Below are positions 1 to 8,091 of a stretch of DNA of 24,582 bases, piece by piece. Origin of the DNA: an uncultured Lachnospiraceae bacterium (GTDB lineage: Bacteria > Bacillota_A > Clostridia > Lachnospirales > Lachnospiraceae); contig CAJUQU010000024.1 in the NCBI GenBank assembly GCA_910588595.1, positions 1-24,582 on the forward strand, written 5' to 3'. The notes beneath the pieces are model-generated. The model saw nothing but the letters and a program-made list of their open reading frames with translations, did not search any database and was not told the origin of the DNA. Made by a program: the position numbers and the translations under genes. Numbering within the stretch: position 1 is the stretch's first letter; every line of letters begins with the position of its first letter.

Positions 1-47
1 GACCACCGAGATCTACACTCTTTCCCTACACGACGCTCTTCCGATCT
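1..47. other. Illumina P5/TruSeq adapter remnant (artefact)
   Basis: The first 47 bases match the Illumina universal adapter from memory, beginning GACCACCGAGATCTACAC and ending in the read-1 primer tail GCTCTTCCGATCT. The sequence lacks only the first bases of the full-length P5 oligonucleotide. It is synthetic library sequence left on the contig end and not part of the genome. The reading frame of the adjoining gene is real only from position 48 onward. Confidence 0.98.
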
Positions 48-90
48 TTAATGAAAATACTTGATTTTCCTGCTGGTACTGAATCGCCAT
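48..90 (-). CDS. 5' fragment of a gene, possibly GH36 alpha-galactosidase
   Basis: An ATG at 88-90 (minus strand) lies 9 bases after an AGGAG ribosome site at 100-104 and opens a frame reading MAIQYQQENQVFSL before it runs into the adapter. It starts 33 bases after the stop of the upstream permease, so it would be the fourth gene of the sugar operon. The pattern M-x-I-x-Y...V-F-x-L resembles the N-terminus I recall for Firmicutes GH36 alpha-galactosidases, which are often encoded next to raffinose-type ABC importers. Fourteen residues are too few to prove this. The existence of a gene start is well supported by the ribosome site, spacing and operon position. The enzyme identity is inference. 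Confidence 0.55.
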
Positions 91-123
91 ACTTCTTTTC
101 TCCTAACTAAATACACCGAAATT

Positions 124-966
124 TTATTTTACTGCACCGTTTACCACACCGTTGAGGATCTGTCTCTGACAAACCACATAGAATATCAGGATCGGGATCA
201 GCGACAGCAGATACGATGCAAACGCCAGGTTGTAGTTTGTGCCAAACTGTGTCTGGAAGTTGAGCTGTGCCAGAGGCAGTGTATTCTGGTCGGAACCAGC
301 CATGATCACGAGCGGTGTCATCACATCGTTCCAGACTGCCAGCGCTGTCAGCACTGCCACGGTGGCGTGCATCGGGCGCATGATCGGGAAGATGATCTTC
401 CAGTAGGTACGCCATGTCGACGCCCCGTCCACCTTCGCAGCCTCCTCAAGCGCTATCGGGATATTGACAAGATAGCCCGAATACAGCATTATGTTCATCG
501 GCATATAGAACACGACATATAGCAGGATCACGCCGAACCAGTTTGCCAGCCCCATCTCCGCCGTCTGCTTTGCCAGCGGCATCATCAGGATCGCGAACGG
601 CACGAACATACCGCTGACGATGAACAGATAGACAAAGCTGTAGAATTTGCTGTGACCCTTGTTTCTTCCCAGTGCATATCCCATCACGGAATGGATCGCA
701 ACAGAGAGCCCCACCGTCAATATCGTGATCACCAGGCTGTTTTTCAGCGAGTTCCAGAAATCCGTCACCCGCATCGCCTCCTTAAAATTGTCGAGACTCC
801 AAGTCTTTGGCAGCGACAGGATCCCGCTGACACTGTTTGTCATCTCCGATGGCTGTTTGAACGCGATGACCAGCGTCATGTACAGCGGGAAAACGATCGC
901 AGAAAGCCCCAAGATCAGCACAACCATCGCAGTCCAGTTTGTTTTCTTCGTCATACCTTCCTTCAT
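124..966 (-). CDS. Carbohydrate ABC transporter permease, MalG/RafG type
   Basis: A 280-residue inner-membrane permease, the second transmembrane subunit of a CUT1-family sugar importer. It shows about six hydrophobic segments, the first near residues 11-31 after a short basic N-terminus (MKEGMTKK). The cytoplasmic EAA loop, the docking site for the ATPase, is clear at about residues 173-195: EEAAKVDGAST followed by IIFPIMRP. Length is typical of MalG-like proteins. Its start overlaps the stop of the upstream permease by one base (TAATG on the minus strand) after a GGAGGAG ribosome site, so translation is coupled. An internal ATG four codons later is a possible alternative start. No ATPase gene is seen here; such systems commonly share an MsmX-type ATPase encoded elsewhere. 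The sugar is not determined by sequence. Confidence 0.93.
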   Translation of the reverse strand: MKEGMTKKTNWTAMVVLILGLSAIVFPLYMTLVIAFKQPSEMTNSVSGILSLPKTWSLDNFKEAMRVTDFWNSLKNSLVITILTVGLSVAIHSVMGYALGRNKGHSKFYSFVYLFIVSGMFVPFAILMMPLAKQTAEMGLANWFGVILLYVVFYMPMNIMLYSGYLVNIPIALEEAAKVDGASTWRTYWKIIFPIMRPMHATVAVLTALAVWNDVMTPLVIMAGSDQNTLPLAQLNFQTQFGTNYNLAFASYLLSLIPILIFYVVCQRQILNGVVNGAVK

Positions 967-1838
967 TATAGCTGCTCCTCCTTCTTACCGGTAAATTTCA
1001 ACTGCGCAACGGAGACCGTCACGATCACCAAAAAGAATATCACGGCATTTGCACTCTGGAAGCCAAACTGTCCGCCTGACATACCGTTGTTGTAGATCAG
1101 GTAGGAGATGGACTCCGTGCTCTGCGCCGGACCGCCCTTTGTCAACGCCATGATCTGGTCAAACACCATCAGGAAATTTTTCACACACAATACCATGTTA
1201 ATGGAAAAGAACGGAATGATCAATGGGAACGTCAGATAACGGAACTGCTTCCATCCTGTAGCGCCGTCGAGCCCGCCCGCCTCGTACACATCCTCGGGCA
1301 CCGTCTGCAGACCGGAGATATAGATGATCGTGTTCATCGCGATCGCCTGCCATGAGCAGACTACCATGATACCGATCCACGCCGTGTCCGGGTTTGACAA
1401 AATGCTGGAACCCATGGCGTCAGAGCCGATCATGGATCCGAATGCCGGAAGGATATAGGTAAAAAAGTAGTTGAATATATAACCGACGACAAGTGCTCCC
1501 AATATATTGGGCAGGAAGTACGCCCCCCTGAAAAAGCTCTTGGCGCGTATCTTGCTGTTGAGTGCGAGCGCCAGCACCAGGCTGAGCACGTTCACCACGA
1601 CAGTCGTCACGACCGCAAGCTTGAAGGTGAACAGATAGGACTTTCCGACACGCCCGTCGGTAAACAGGTCAGCATAGTTGCGCAACCCCACCCAGTCATA
1701 TGTACCAAAACCCTTGAAATTCGTAAAGCTGTAGATCACGCCGCGGATCAGCGGAATCGTGTTGAAGCAGACAAACAGTGCCAATATCGGAATCGTGATC
1801 AGCAAAAAGGTCCTTTTTCTCTCATTTTTCATATCCAT
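966..1838 (-). CDS. Carbohydrate ABC transporter permease, MalF/RafF type
   Basis: A 290-residue permease, the first transmembrane subunit of the CUT1 sugar importer. The start MDMKNERKRTF at 1838 is chosen because AGGAGGAGG lies at optimal distance upstream; the open frame extends further, but only into the end of the binding-protein gene. A first membrane segment (about residues 10-30: LLITIPILALFVCF) is followed by further hydrophobic helices. An EAA loop near residues 190-215 reads VYEAGGLDGATGW then LTFPLIIP, with Gly replacing the usual second Ala, a mild deviation. The gene lies 13 bases after the binding-protein stop and overlaps the next permease by one base. Permease pairs of this kind form the heterodimeric membrane channel. 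Confidence 0.93.
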   Translation of the reverse strand: MDMKNERKRTFLLITIPILALFVCFNTIPLIRGVIYSFTNFKGFGTYDWVGLRNYADLFTDGRVGKSYLFTFKLAVVTTVVVNVLSLVLALALNSKIRAKSFFRGAYFLPNILGALVVGYIFNYFFTYILPAFGSMIGSDAMGSSILSNPDTAWIGIMVVCSWQAIAMNTIIYISGLQTVPEDVYEAGGLDGATGWKQFRYLTFPLIIPFFSINMVLCVKNFLMVFDQIMALTKGGPAQSTESISYLIYNNGMSGGQFGFQSANAVIFFLVIVTVSVAQLKFTGKKEEQL

Positions 1839-1851
1839 AACACCCCTCCTC

Positions 1852-3132
1852 CTAATTTCCATGCGTCCGCTCATACTCCTGCACGAGACGGATGATATCC
1901 CTGTTGTAGCGCAGCCAGTCCGTATCAAATTTCTGTAAGAAGGCATCTACGTCTTTCTGCAGCAGGAACGTCTGGATCTGCGCGTCGACTGCCATCTCGG
2001 ACGGATAGTAGTGATCCTGGTAATCGGTCATCCTGCCCTCCTCAATGTGCCGGGTCATGCCGTCGAGCATCGGTGAGAGTGTGAAATCCCCCTCCTTGCA
2101 GGGAATCCCGATCTGCGCGTCGATGTACTGCTGGATATTTTCCTCCTCATACAGGAAGTCGAGCACCTCATACGCCGCCTGCTTGTTCTCACAGTCCGCC
2201 ATCACGCAGAACTGGAGATCGATCCCGGAGTTCAGTGTGTTCTGCGCCGCGTCATCGTTTGCCGGCATGACGAAGGAATCAATGTTCAGGTCCGGGTTCA
2301 CCGACAGGATCTGCGGGATCGCGTAGCTTCCGATGGGGTACATCGCCGCCTCTCCCCTCGCAAATGCCGTGCAGGCATCGTTATATCCGTACGCGAACGG
2401 ATCGTCCACCGCATACTGCAGCAGCTCCAGGTATTTCTCCGACACCTCCCTGTACTCCTTCGCAAAGTTTGTCTCGCCCCTGTTGACCTGTTTGGTTACA
2501 TCAGCCGGCGCGAGACTGACCGCCATGGCGTTCCAGGGCGCCAGACACGTCCAGGTATCCTTGAAGCCAAAGTAAAACGGCAGGATCCCCTCCGACTGGA
2601 TCTCTTCACACAGCGCCGTGAACTCGGACCAGTTCTGCGGGATCTCCCAGCCATGCTGCGCAAACATTTCCCGATTGTACAGGACACCCGCCGCGTTCGC
2701 CACATAAGGGACTGCGTATGCACCCTCCACCGGAACCAGCTTCAACGCCTCGTCGATATCAAGGTAAGCCTGTTTGATATTCTGGAGCCCCGCATAGTCG
2801 GAAACATCCGCGACGATCTCGGCATCCACAAAATAGGAGTAGTTGATATCTCCCCCGATCCCTATAATGTCGGGGTAATCCTCCCGGATAAACCTCGTTT
2901 TCAGAATTGTCATTGCGTCGTTTGGAGAACTGATCTTCAATTGAATATCGTCATGTGAAGCATTGAATTTCTCTTCCAGCATGTCAAAATAACCTGCTGC
3001 TTCGGGTTTGTACTGGACAATTTCAATCTCTGTCTTGCCGTTGCTGCCGGAAGCCCCGCAGCCCTGAATGCCTGCAGCCGCTGCCAGACAGCATAATGAT
3101 ATGCCAATGTGCCCTATTGCGTTTCCTTTCAT
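1852..3132 (-). CDS. Extracellular sugar-binding lipoprotein of ABC importer
   Basis: A 426-residue solute-binding protein (bacterial extracellular solute-binding family 1, MalE/MsmE/RafE-like) and the first gene of the operon. The N-terminus carries a lipoprotein signal: a hydrophobic stretch from about residue 9, then a lipobox ending in IQGC with Cys25 as the predicted lipidation site, then a Ser/Gly-rich linker. The mature part begins with a beta strand (KTEIEIVQY) and a YFDMLEEKFNASHDDIQLKI segment typical of the fold. It would capture the sugar outside the membrane and hand it to the two permeases. The start is supported by AAAGGAG eight bases upstream. Ligand class cannot be read directly; the AraC neighbour and the possible alpha-galactosidase downstream suggest raffinose-family oligosaccharides. 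Confidence 0.93.
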   Translation of the reverse strand: MKGNAIGHIGISLCCLAAAAGIQGCGASGSNGKTEIEIVQYKPEAAGYFDMLEEKFNASHDDIQLKISSPNDAMTILKTRFIREDYPDIIGIGGDINYSYFVDAEIVADVSDYAGLQNIKQAYLDIDEALKLVPVEGAYAVPYVANAAGVLYNREMFAQHGWEIPQNWSEFTALCEEIQSEGILPFYFGFKDTWTCLAPWNAMAVSLAPADVTKQVNRGETNFAKEYREVSEKYLELLQYAVDDPFAYGYNDACTAFARGEAAMYPIGSYAIPQILSVNPDLNIDSFVMPANDDAAQNTLNSGIDLQFCVMADCENKQAAYEVLDFLYEEENIQQYIDAQIGIPCKEGDFTLSPMLDGMTRHIEEGRMTDYQDHYYPSEMAVDAQIQTFLLQKDVDAFLQKFDTDWLRYNRDIIRLVQEYERTHGN

Positions 3133-3175
3133 ATTTTTTCTCCTTTCTTTTTTTGTGATATTATCTTAACATATC

Positions 3176-3204
3176 ATTATACTATCGGTAAATGGCACTG
3201 TTTC
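3176..3204 (-). promoter_or_regulatory. Candidate promoter of the sugar ABC operon
   Basis: On the minus strand a perfect -10 box TATAAT (3176-3181) is preceded at 17 bases by GAAACA (3199-3204), which matches only three of six -35 consensus bases. A good -10 with a poor -35 suits a promoter that needs an activator, consistent with the divergent AraC gene. Inference from sequence only. Confidence 0.5.
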
Positions 3205-3212
3205 GCGTGTTT

Positions 3213-3269
3213 TATACCAATATACTGTTTTTGTCATATTTACTTGAAGTCATACAGCATTTTGGTATA
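3213..3269. promoter_or_regulatory. Inverted-repeat operator candidate between ABC operon and araC-type gene
   Basis: Perfect inverted 8-base arms TATACCAA (3213-3220) and TTGGTATA (3262-3269) lie in the AT-rich divergent spacer, centred 49 bp apart. The left arm lies just upstream of the weak -35 of the ABC operon. A TATAAT at 3291-3296 on the plus strand may be the -10 of the regulator gene. The placement fits binding by the adjacent AraC-family protein, but this is a prediction. Confidence 0.4.
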
Positions 3270-3356
3270 TACTAAAATTACAACATATTTTATAATGATT
3301 TTATTTCTTTTTTATTTCTTTTTTTCTTTTTCGTGCAGCAGAAGGGAGACAGCAAC

Positions 3357-4214
3357 ATGAGCGAAGTCATTTTTTCCGTATTTCCAAGTGAAAATTTTAT
3401 CGATCTGGGGTTATACCAGTTTGGCTGGGAGAAGTGCGATCCGTCCCACTCGTTTGGTCCCGCCGCAAGAAACCATTACCTGTTCCACTACTGCATCTCC
3501 GGCACGGGCATCCTCTACGCCAACAATGCAAAAGGCGTATCGATCCCGTACGCTGTCAAAAGCGGACAGGGATTTATGTGCTTTCCGAACCAGATCAATA
3601 TGTACATCGCGGACCGCGAGATTCCGTGGGAGTATGTGTGGATCGAGTTTGACGGGCTGCGCGCCAAAGAGACGATCGAGCTGACCGGTTTAAGCCCTGA
3701 CCAGCCGGTCTACAAGGCGCGCTACAAAGATCTCGCAGAGACGATGAAATCAGAAATGCTCTATATCGTTGACCACAAGGAGGAATCCCCCTTTCACCTG
3801 ATCGGGCACCTCTATCTGTTCATAGACAGCCTCGTGCGCTCCTGCAGCCTGACGCAGCTAAGCCGTGGAAACAGCCTGCGAGACTTCTACATACGCGAGG
3901 CGGTTTCTTTCATCGAGCAGAATTTCCAGAACACGATCTCCGTGGAGGATATCGCGGCTTCCTGCGGTCTGAACCGGAGCTATTTCGGGAAGATCTTCCA
4001 CGAAAATATGGGAAAATCCCCACAGGAATTTCTTATCTCCTACCGCATGACAAAAGCTGCTGAGCTCTTAAAACTCACCAGCTTGTCCATCAACGATATC
4101 AGCAACGCAGTCGGCTATCCAAACCAGCTGCACTTTTCGCGCGCATTTAAAAATGTATACAGTATCTCTCCCAGACAGTGGCGGTATGAACACAATTCTG
4201 TGGAGCAGAAATGA
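3357..4214 (+). CDS. AraC-family transcriptional regulator of the sugar operon (RafR/MsmR-like)
   Basis: A 285-residue regulator. The start MSEVIFSVF at 3357 is preferred over the upstream in-frame GTG because GAAGGGAG lies about 9 bases before it. The N-terminal half is an AraC-type sugar-sensing cupin (around residues 15-90, with ARNHYLFHYCISGTG and a GQGFMCFPN turn). The C-terminal 100 residues contain two helix-turn-helix units: TISVEDIAASCGLNRSYFGK, then SINDISNAVGYPNQLHFSRAF followed by SPRQWR, the family signature. It is transcribed away from the ABC importer across a 224-bp spacer and probably activates it on binding an inducer sugar. Its 3' end lies only 10 bases from the convergent recQ stop, with no clear terminator between them. 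Confidence 0.92.
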   Translation: MSEVIFSVFPSENFIDLGLYQFGWEKCDPSHSFGPAARNHYLFHYCISGTGILYANNAKGVSIPYAVKSGQGFMCFPNQINMYIADREIPWEYVWIEFDGLRAKETIELTGLSPDQPVYKARYKDLAETMKSEMLYIVDHKEESPFHLIGHLYLFIDSLVRSCSLTQLSRGNSLRDFYIREAVSFIEQNFQNTISVEDIAASCGLNRSYFGKIFHENMGKSPQEFLISYRMTKAAELLKLTSLSINDISNAVGYPNQLHFSRAFKNVYSISPRQWRYEHNSVEQK

Positions 4215-4224
4215 TCGATATCAA

Positions 4225-6465
4225 TTATTTTACTTCACTTCCCGATCCCACGAAGTACTCCACGATCATTCTCTGAACTGTTTCCGGGTACATTAACAGC
4301 TGATAGGCAAACCCCCCCTGGCTTGTCTTATTGATCGTTTTTATCCCCAGTTCCAATCCCCGTTCTGTCTGGACTTTCCTATAGCCCTCCTGTCCTTGTT
4401 CTTCAGTGGTCATCCCCGCTGCCACAAGGTACTCCCAGATCGCAGAAAGTGTAACTTTCTTAACATTGACGGCACTGCAGACCTGATTCAACTTCGCCCT
4501 GATATCACTTATATAATAGTATTCTGCATATTGAAAACGCTCTGCATCCTCCCGATTCAGGTAAAATTCTGCCTTTCGTTCTTTTTTCACAACAGGTGCG
4601 GGTTCCTCGTCAATCTGTGTACTGACAACTGCATTGGGATTTTCGGACAGAAACGCCGTGATCTCCTGAATGAAACGCTCGCCATATTTTTGATATTTAT
4701 TTTCACCGACACCGGATACCGCAAGCATTTGTGCCTGATTGGTGGGCGCTTTGGCACACATATCGATCAGCGTCTTATCGCTGAAAATAATATACGGCGG
4801 CATCGCAGCTTCCTTAGCAATGACCTGACGCAGCCGACGTAGTCTGTCAAACAGTTCAAAGCCTGCACCTGTGAGTGAATCTGTCTTTTTCTTCTTCGTT
4901 CTTTTTACCGTCTCTTCCTCATCCTGCGCCTTTCTGACGATCACATGTGTACTTTCCGCTCTTAATCTGTGGATATCCCCCACCTGAAGCACACTGTACT
5001 CCCCGCCTGTCTGGACGATATAACCTTCCGCCAGCATCTGATCGATCAACAGACGGATATCTGTCTCGCTCCTCTGGTCCAGAACGCCGTAAGATCTGTA
5101 TGTATTAGCACCAATCTCCTTTAGTCTGGCTCGGTTTGCCCCGAGCAAGGTTCCGATCACAATGTTCAACCCATACCTGCCTTTTGTCTCGGTTACACAG
5201 TTGACCACCCATTTTGCTTCGGCCGTCATATCCTGTTCATAATATTCCCGATGACAGTTTCCGCAATTATCACAGGGTGCCGCCGCTTTCTCCCCAAAAT
5301 ATTCGAGTATATAATTTCTAAGACATGTGGTGGTTTTGCAGTACCCTTCCATAACCTGAAGCCGCTGTGTATCCCTCTGCCTGACAAGTTCAATGTCATC
5401 TATGTCCATTCCCTCGAATTCTTTCCTCTCCAGCAGGAATTTGTTGATCATCACATCCTGCACAGAAAACAGAAGGATGCACTGTGCACTTTCACCATCG
5501 CGGCCCGCACGCCCCGCCTCCTGATAATAATTCTCCATGCTCTGCGGCATATTGTAATGAAGCACAAACCTTACATTGGACTTGTCGATCCCCATGCCAA
5601 AAGCATTGGTGGCAATGACGATCTGAACCCTGTCATAGATAAAATCGTCCTGACTTTTCTTCCTTGCGTCATTGTCCATTCCCGCATGATAACGTGTCAC
5701 TGAAATGCCGCTCCGATCCAGCTTCTCATACAAGTTCTCCACGTTCTTGCGCGTCGCACAATATATGATCCCGCTCTCGTCGGCATGTTTTTGAATATAA
5801 TCCAATATGTATGCATCCTTGCGCTTTCCCAGAATATGCTCCACACTGTAATACAGGTTTTCCCTGTCAAAACCGGTGACGACAACACGGGGATCCTGCA
5901 GTTTGAGAGTACATTCTATATCTGTTTTGACCTCCCTTGTGGCAGTTGCTGTGAAGGCACTCACGACGGGTCTCTCTGGCAGGCTGTCTATAAATGCAAC
6001 GATCTTTAGATAGCTTGGTCTGAAATCCTGTCCCCACTGTGATATACAGTGGGCTTCATCAACTGTTACCATAGAAATCTTTCCATTTCGGGCAAACTGC
6101 ATAAATAATGCACTTTCCAGGCGCTCGGGCGCCACATAAATGATCTTATATCTGCCTTCCGCGGCAAGGCGCATCGCTTTTGTGATCTGCGCCTCCGTCA
6201 AAGACGAGTTGATAAATGCAGCATGGATCCCCGCCTCATTCAATGCTTTCACCTGATCCTGCATCAGAGAGATCAGCGGTGAGACCACAATTGTGATACC
6301 GGACAGCATCAGCGCCGGGACCTGATAGCAGATCGATTTGCCGGCACCTGTCGGCATGATCGCCAGCGCATCCTTCCCTGACAGAATGGATCGGACGATT
6401 TCTTCCTGTCCATTTCTAAATGAATCATAACCAAAGTATGTCTTAAGTATTTCAGCAGCGTCCAT
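4225..6465 (-). CDS. recQ: ATP-dependent DNA helicase RecQ
   Basis: A 746-residue RecQ helicase that unwinds DNA 3'-5' in recombination and fork repair. The start MDAAEILKTYFGY at 6465 follows AAGGAGAT; the frame runs 40 codons further upstream, but that part contains the promoter. Motif 0 is FRNGQ (16-20), Walker A is TGAGKS (39-44), and the DEAH box is VDEAH (135-139) followed by the RecQ aromatic loop CISQWGQDFRPSY. Motif VI reads YYQEAGRAGRDG. The RQC zinc site is visible as C in CKTTTC and in CDNCGNC (around 375-405), then a winged helix and an HRDC domain (around 530-610: LFDRLRRLRQVIAKEA). About 130 extra C-terminal residues follow, as in some Firmicutes RecQ proteins. It follows the HTH-Uma2/DprA-like pair but has its own promoter. 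Confidence 0.96.
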   Translation of the reverse strand: MDAAEILKTYFGYDSFRNGQEEIVRSILSGKDALAIMPTGAGKSICYQVPALMLSGITIVVSPLISLMQDQVKALNEAGIHAAFINSSLTEAQITKAMRLAAEGRYKIIYVAPERLESALFMQFARNGKISMVTVDEAHCISQWGQDFRPSYLKIVAFIDSLPERPVVSAFTATATREVKTDIECTLKLQDPRVVVTGFDRENLYYSVEHILGKRKDAYILDYIQKHADESGIIYCATRKNVENLYEKLDRSGISVTRYHAGMDNDARKKSQDDFIYDRVQIVIATNAFGMGIDKSNVRFVLHYNMPQSMENYYQEAGRAGRDGESAQCILLFSVQDVMINKFLLERKEFEGMDIDDIELVRQRDTQRLQVMEGYCKTTTCLRNYILEYFGEKAAAPCDNCGNCHREYYEQDMTAEAKWVVNCVTETKGRYGLNIVIGTLLGANRARLKEIGANTYRSYGVLDQRSETDIRLLIDQMLAEGYIVQTGGEYSVLQVGDIHRLRAESTHVIVRKAQDEEETVKRTKKKKTDSLTGAGFELFDRLRRLRQVIAKEAAMPPYIIFSDKTLIDMCAKAPTNQAQMLAVSGVGENKYQKYGERFIQEITAFLSENPNAVVSTQIDEEPAPVVKKERKAEFYLNREDAERFQYAEYYYISDIRAKLNQVCSAVNVKKVTLSAIWEYLVAAGMTTEEQGQEGYRKVQTERGLELGIKTINKTSQGGFAYQLLMYPETVQRMIVEYFVGSGSEVK

Positions 6466-6532
6466 CTTATCTCCTTCCAACGGCTTGTATATTGGGCACA
6501 TAGATGAGCTATCACCCGAATTGTAATAAAAA

Positions 6533-6561
6533 ATTATAGCACATATAAAGGAGGTTGACAA
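6533..6561 (-). promoter_or_regulatory. recQ promoter
   Basis: Minus strand TTGTCA (6556-6561), 17-base spacer, TATAAT (6533-6538) preceded by TGC (extended -10). Five of six and six of six matches to sigma-A consensus make this a strong predicted promoter. It lies in the 116-base gap between the dprA-like stop and the recQ start, and indicates recQ can be transcribed independently of the upstream pair. Confidence 0.75.
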
Positions 6562-6581
6562 CGCACTGATGACACAAAAAA

Positions 6582-7277
6582 TCATGTAAGATCATCCAAC
6601 CTGACTTGTCTGTATACAATGTCATTGCGTATATCCGCTATAAAACCGTTCAGACAATCCATGTCACGGATCACACGCACACCCATCTGCCCCTCGAGCC
6701 ATCGGTTGCCGGAAGAATAGCGCACAAGCCTGCTGTCGACACAAGCCAGATGTCTCCCCTGCCTGATCGCATACCCGACCGTGTACATCGTTCCGCTGTC
6801 GCACTCTGCCTCTATCACGATCACACCGTCACTGAGCCCGCTCTGCAGCCGGTCCCTCTCCACATATTGATATCTGCGCACTGGTGTCTGACAAGGGTAC
6901 TCACTGAGCAGACAGCCTCCGCCAGAAAGCAGTCTTTCTGCCAGTCGGGTATTGGCGTGCGGCACGATCCGATCCAATCCGCAGGGCATAACTGCCACGC
7001 AGGTTCCACCTGCCGCCAGCGCACCTCTCAATGCGTACGTATCGCATCCCATAGCCAGTCCGTTCACCACGTTGATCCCCATCCTGCCAAGCGTATAACC
7101 AATCTGGTATGCAGCCTCTATCCCCCTGTCAGACACGCGCCTGCTGCCGATCACTGCAACATTACACGCTTGATCGACCATGCCGATCCCGCCTTTGTAA
7201 TACAGTTCCGACGGCGGATTTGCAATCGACGCCAAACGTTTCGGGTAATCACTATCCAATAGCTCTGTCCGTCTCAT
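6582..7277 (-). CDS. Short DprA/Smf-family (SLOG fold) protein
   Basis: A 231-residue protein with the DprA/Smf Rossmann-like fold. Visible family blocks are GSRRVSDRG (around 44-52), VVNGLAMGCDTYALRGAL (around 70-87), GGTCVAVMPCGLDRIVPHAN (around 90-109), LLSEYP, and VIVIEAECDSGTMYTV. Classical DprA loads RecA on single-stranded DNA in transformation and recombination. This protein is shorter than full DprA: it lacks the N-terminal SAM-like extension and C-terminal winged helix, and the conserved F-P-x-R-N-R segment reads YQYVERDRLQSG. It may therefore be a specialised paralogue and not the housekeeping enzyme, which is usually encoded near topA. Its start overlaps the stop of the HTH-Uma2 gene (ATGA), showing translational coupling; recQ follows. 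Family assignment is firm, role is open. Confidence 0.85.
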   Translation of the reverse strand: MRRTELLDSDYPKRLASIANPPSELYYKGGIGMVDQACNVAVIGSRRVSDRGIEAAYQIGYTLGRMGINVVNGLAMGCDTYALRGALAAGGTCVAVMPCGLDRIVPHANTRLAERLLSGGGCLLSEYPCQTPVRRYQYVERDRLQSGLSDGVIVIEAECDSGTMYTVGYAIRQGRHLACVDSRLVRYSSGNRWLEGQMGVRVIRDMDCLNGFIADIRNDIVYRQVRLDDLT

Positions 7278-8062
7278 CTTTCTATATTCTCACACAACTT
7301 CAAAATATGATCCATCCGGATCTGCAGCTTCCCCCCGTAAATATTGACGGGCACAGGGGTTGTCAAATCATGGGTCTGCGCATAGATATCACGCTCAAAG
7401 AAAAAGACGACAAGCCGCTTTTTGTATGGATCGAGTATCCAATACTCGCGCACTCCGGCGCTCTCGTACTTCTCGAGTTTCTTAAAATAGTCCTTCCGTT
7501 TTGTCAATGTGGAGATCACCTCCAGCACAAAATCCGGCGCGCCGAACACTCTGCCTTTCAAGATCTTCTCATTGCTGCAGAGTACCAGTACATCTGGCTG
7601 TACCATCGTTTTGTTGTCACAATCGAGCTGCACATCGATCGGTGACATAACTGCCTCGCACTTCCCGTTGTTGTCCGTGATATAGTTTGCGATCTGCCTG
7701 TAAATCTCCCCCGCGATCTTCTGATGGTCAAATGTCGGCGCTTCCACATCGTAGATCACTCCGTCGATCAGCTCCACACGCCTCTCCTCCGGCAAGTCAA
7801 AATAGTCCTCAATGGTATATCCGCCCTGTTTCTTTTCCTGTGGACTGCCATACGAAAAAGCTGCGCTGTCATTCAGCATCATATTGCCATCATGGTCCTT
7901 CAGCACCTGCTGCAATGCCTGCAGTGTCGCGTACCGCGGATGTTGCGTATCCCCCGAGAAGATCTTCTGGACAGTTCCCAGCGGCACGCCGGACAGCTCC
8001 GAGATCTGTGCATAGCTGTAGCCCTTCTGCAGTTTCTTCTGTTTCATTTCCTCTATCGTCAT
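7274..8062 (-). CDS. HTH (XRE-like) domain fused to Uma2-family putative nuclease
   Basis: A 262-residue fusion. Residues 1-60 form a helix-turn-helix of Cro/C1 type (YSYAQISELSGVPLGTVQKI, then a recognition-adjacent HPRYATLQALQQVL). Residues 85-255 match the Uma2/DUF820 family, a PD-(D/E)XK-type nuclease fold: VELIDGVIYDVEAPTFDHQ, SPIDVQL, MVQPDVLVLC, GAPDFVLEVIS (Asp and Glu of the predicted active site), then KYESAGVREYWILDP. The ATG at 8062 is chosen because AGGAGGAG precedes it; an upstream TTG in frame is less likely. It leads an operon with a DprA-like gene through a 4-base overlap. The HTH suggests self-regulation or sequence-guided DNA binding. No biochemical role is established for the family as far as I recall. 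Confidence 0.88.
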   Translation of the reverse strand: MTIEEMKQKKLQKGYSYAQISELSGVPLGTVQKIFSGDTQHPRYATLQALQQVLKDHDGNMMLNDSAAFSYGSPQEKKQGGYTIEDYFDLPEERRVELIDGVIYDVEAPTFDHQKIAGEIYRQIANYITDNNGKCEAVMSPIDVQLDCDNKTMVQPDVLVLCSNEKILKGRVFGAPDFVLEVISTLTKRKDYFKKLEKYESAGVREYWILDPYKKRLVVFFFERDIYAQTHDLTTPVPVNIYGGKLQIRMDHILKLCENIER

Positions 8063-8091
8063 ATCTGCTCCTCCTGCCAATCCCTACATAT

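Noticed and set aside
1..522. Plus-strand frame at the left edge
   Set aside because: It is antisense to the permease gene, with no supporting start signal.
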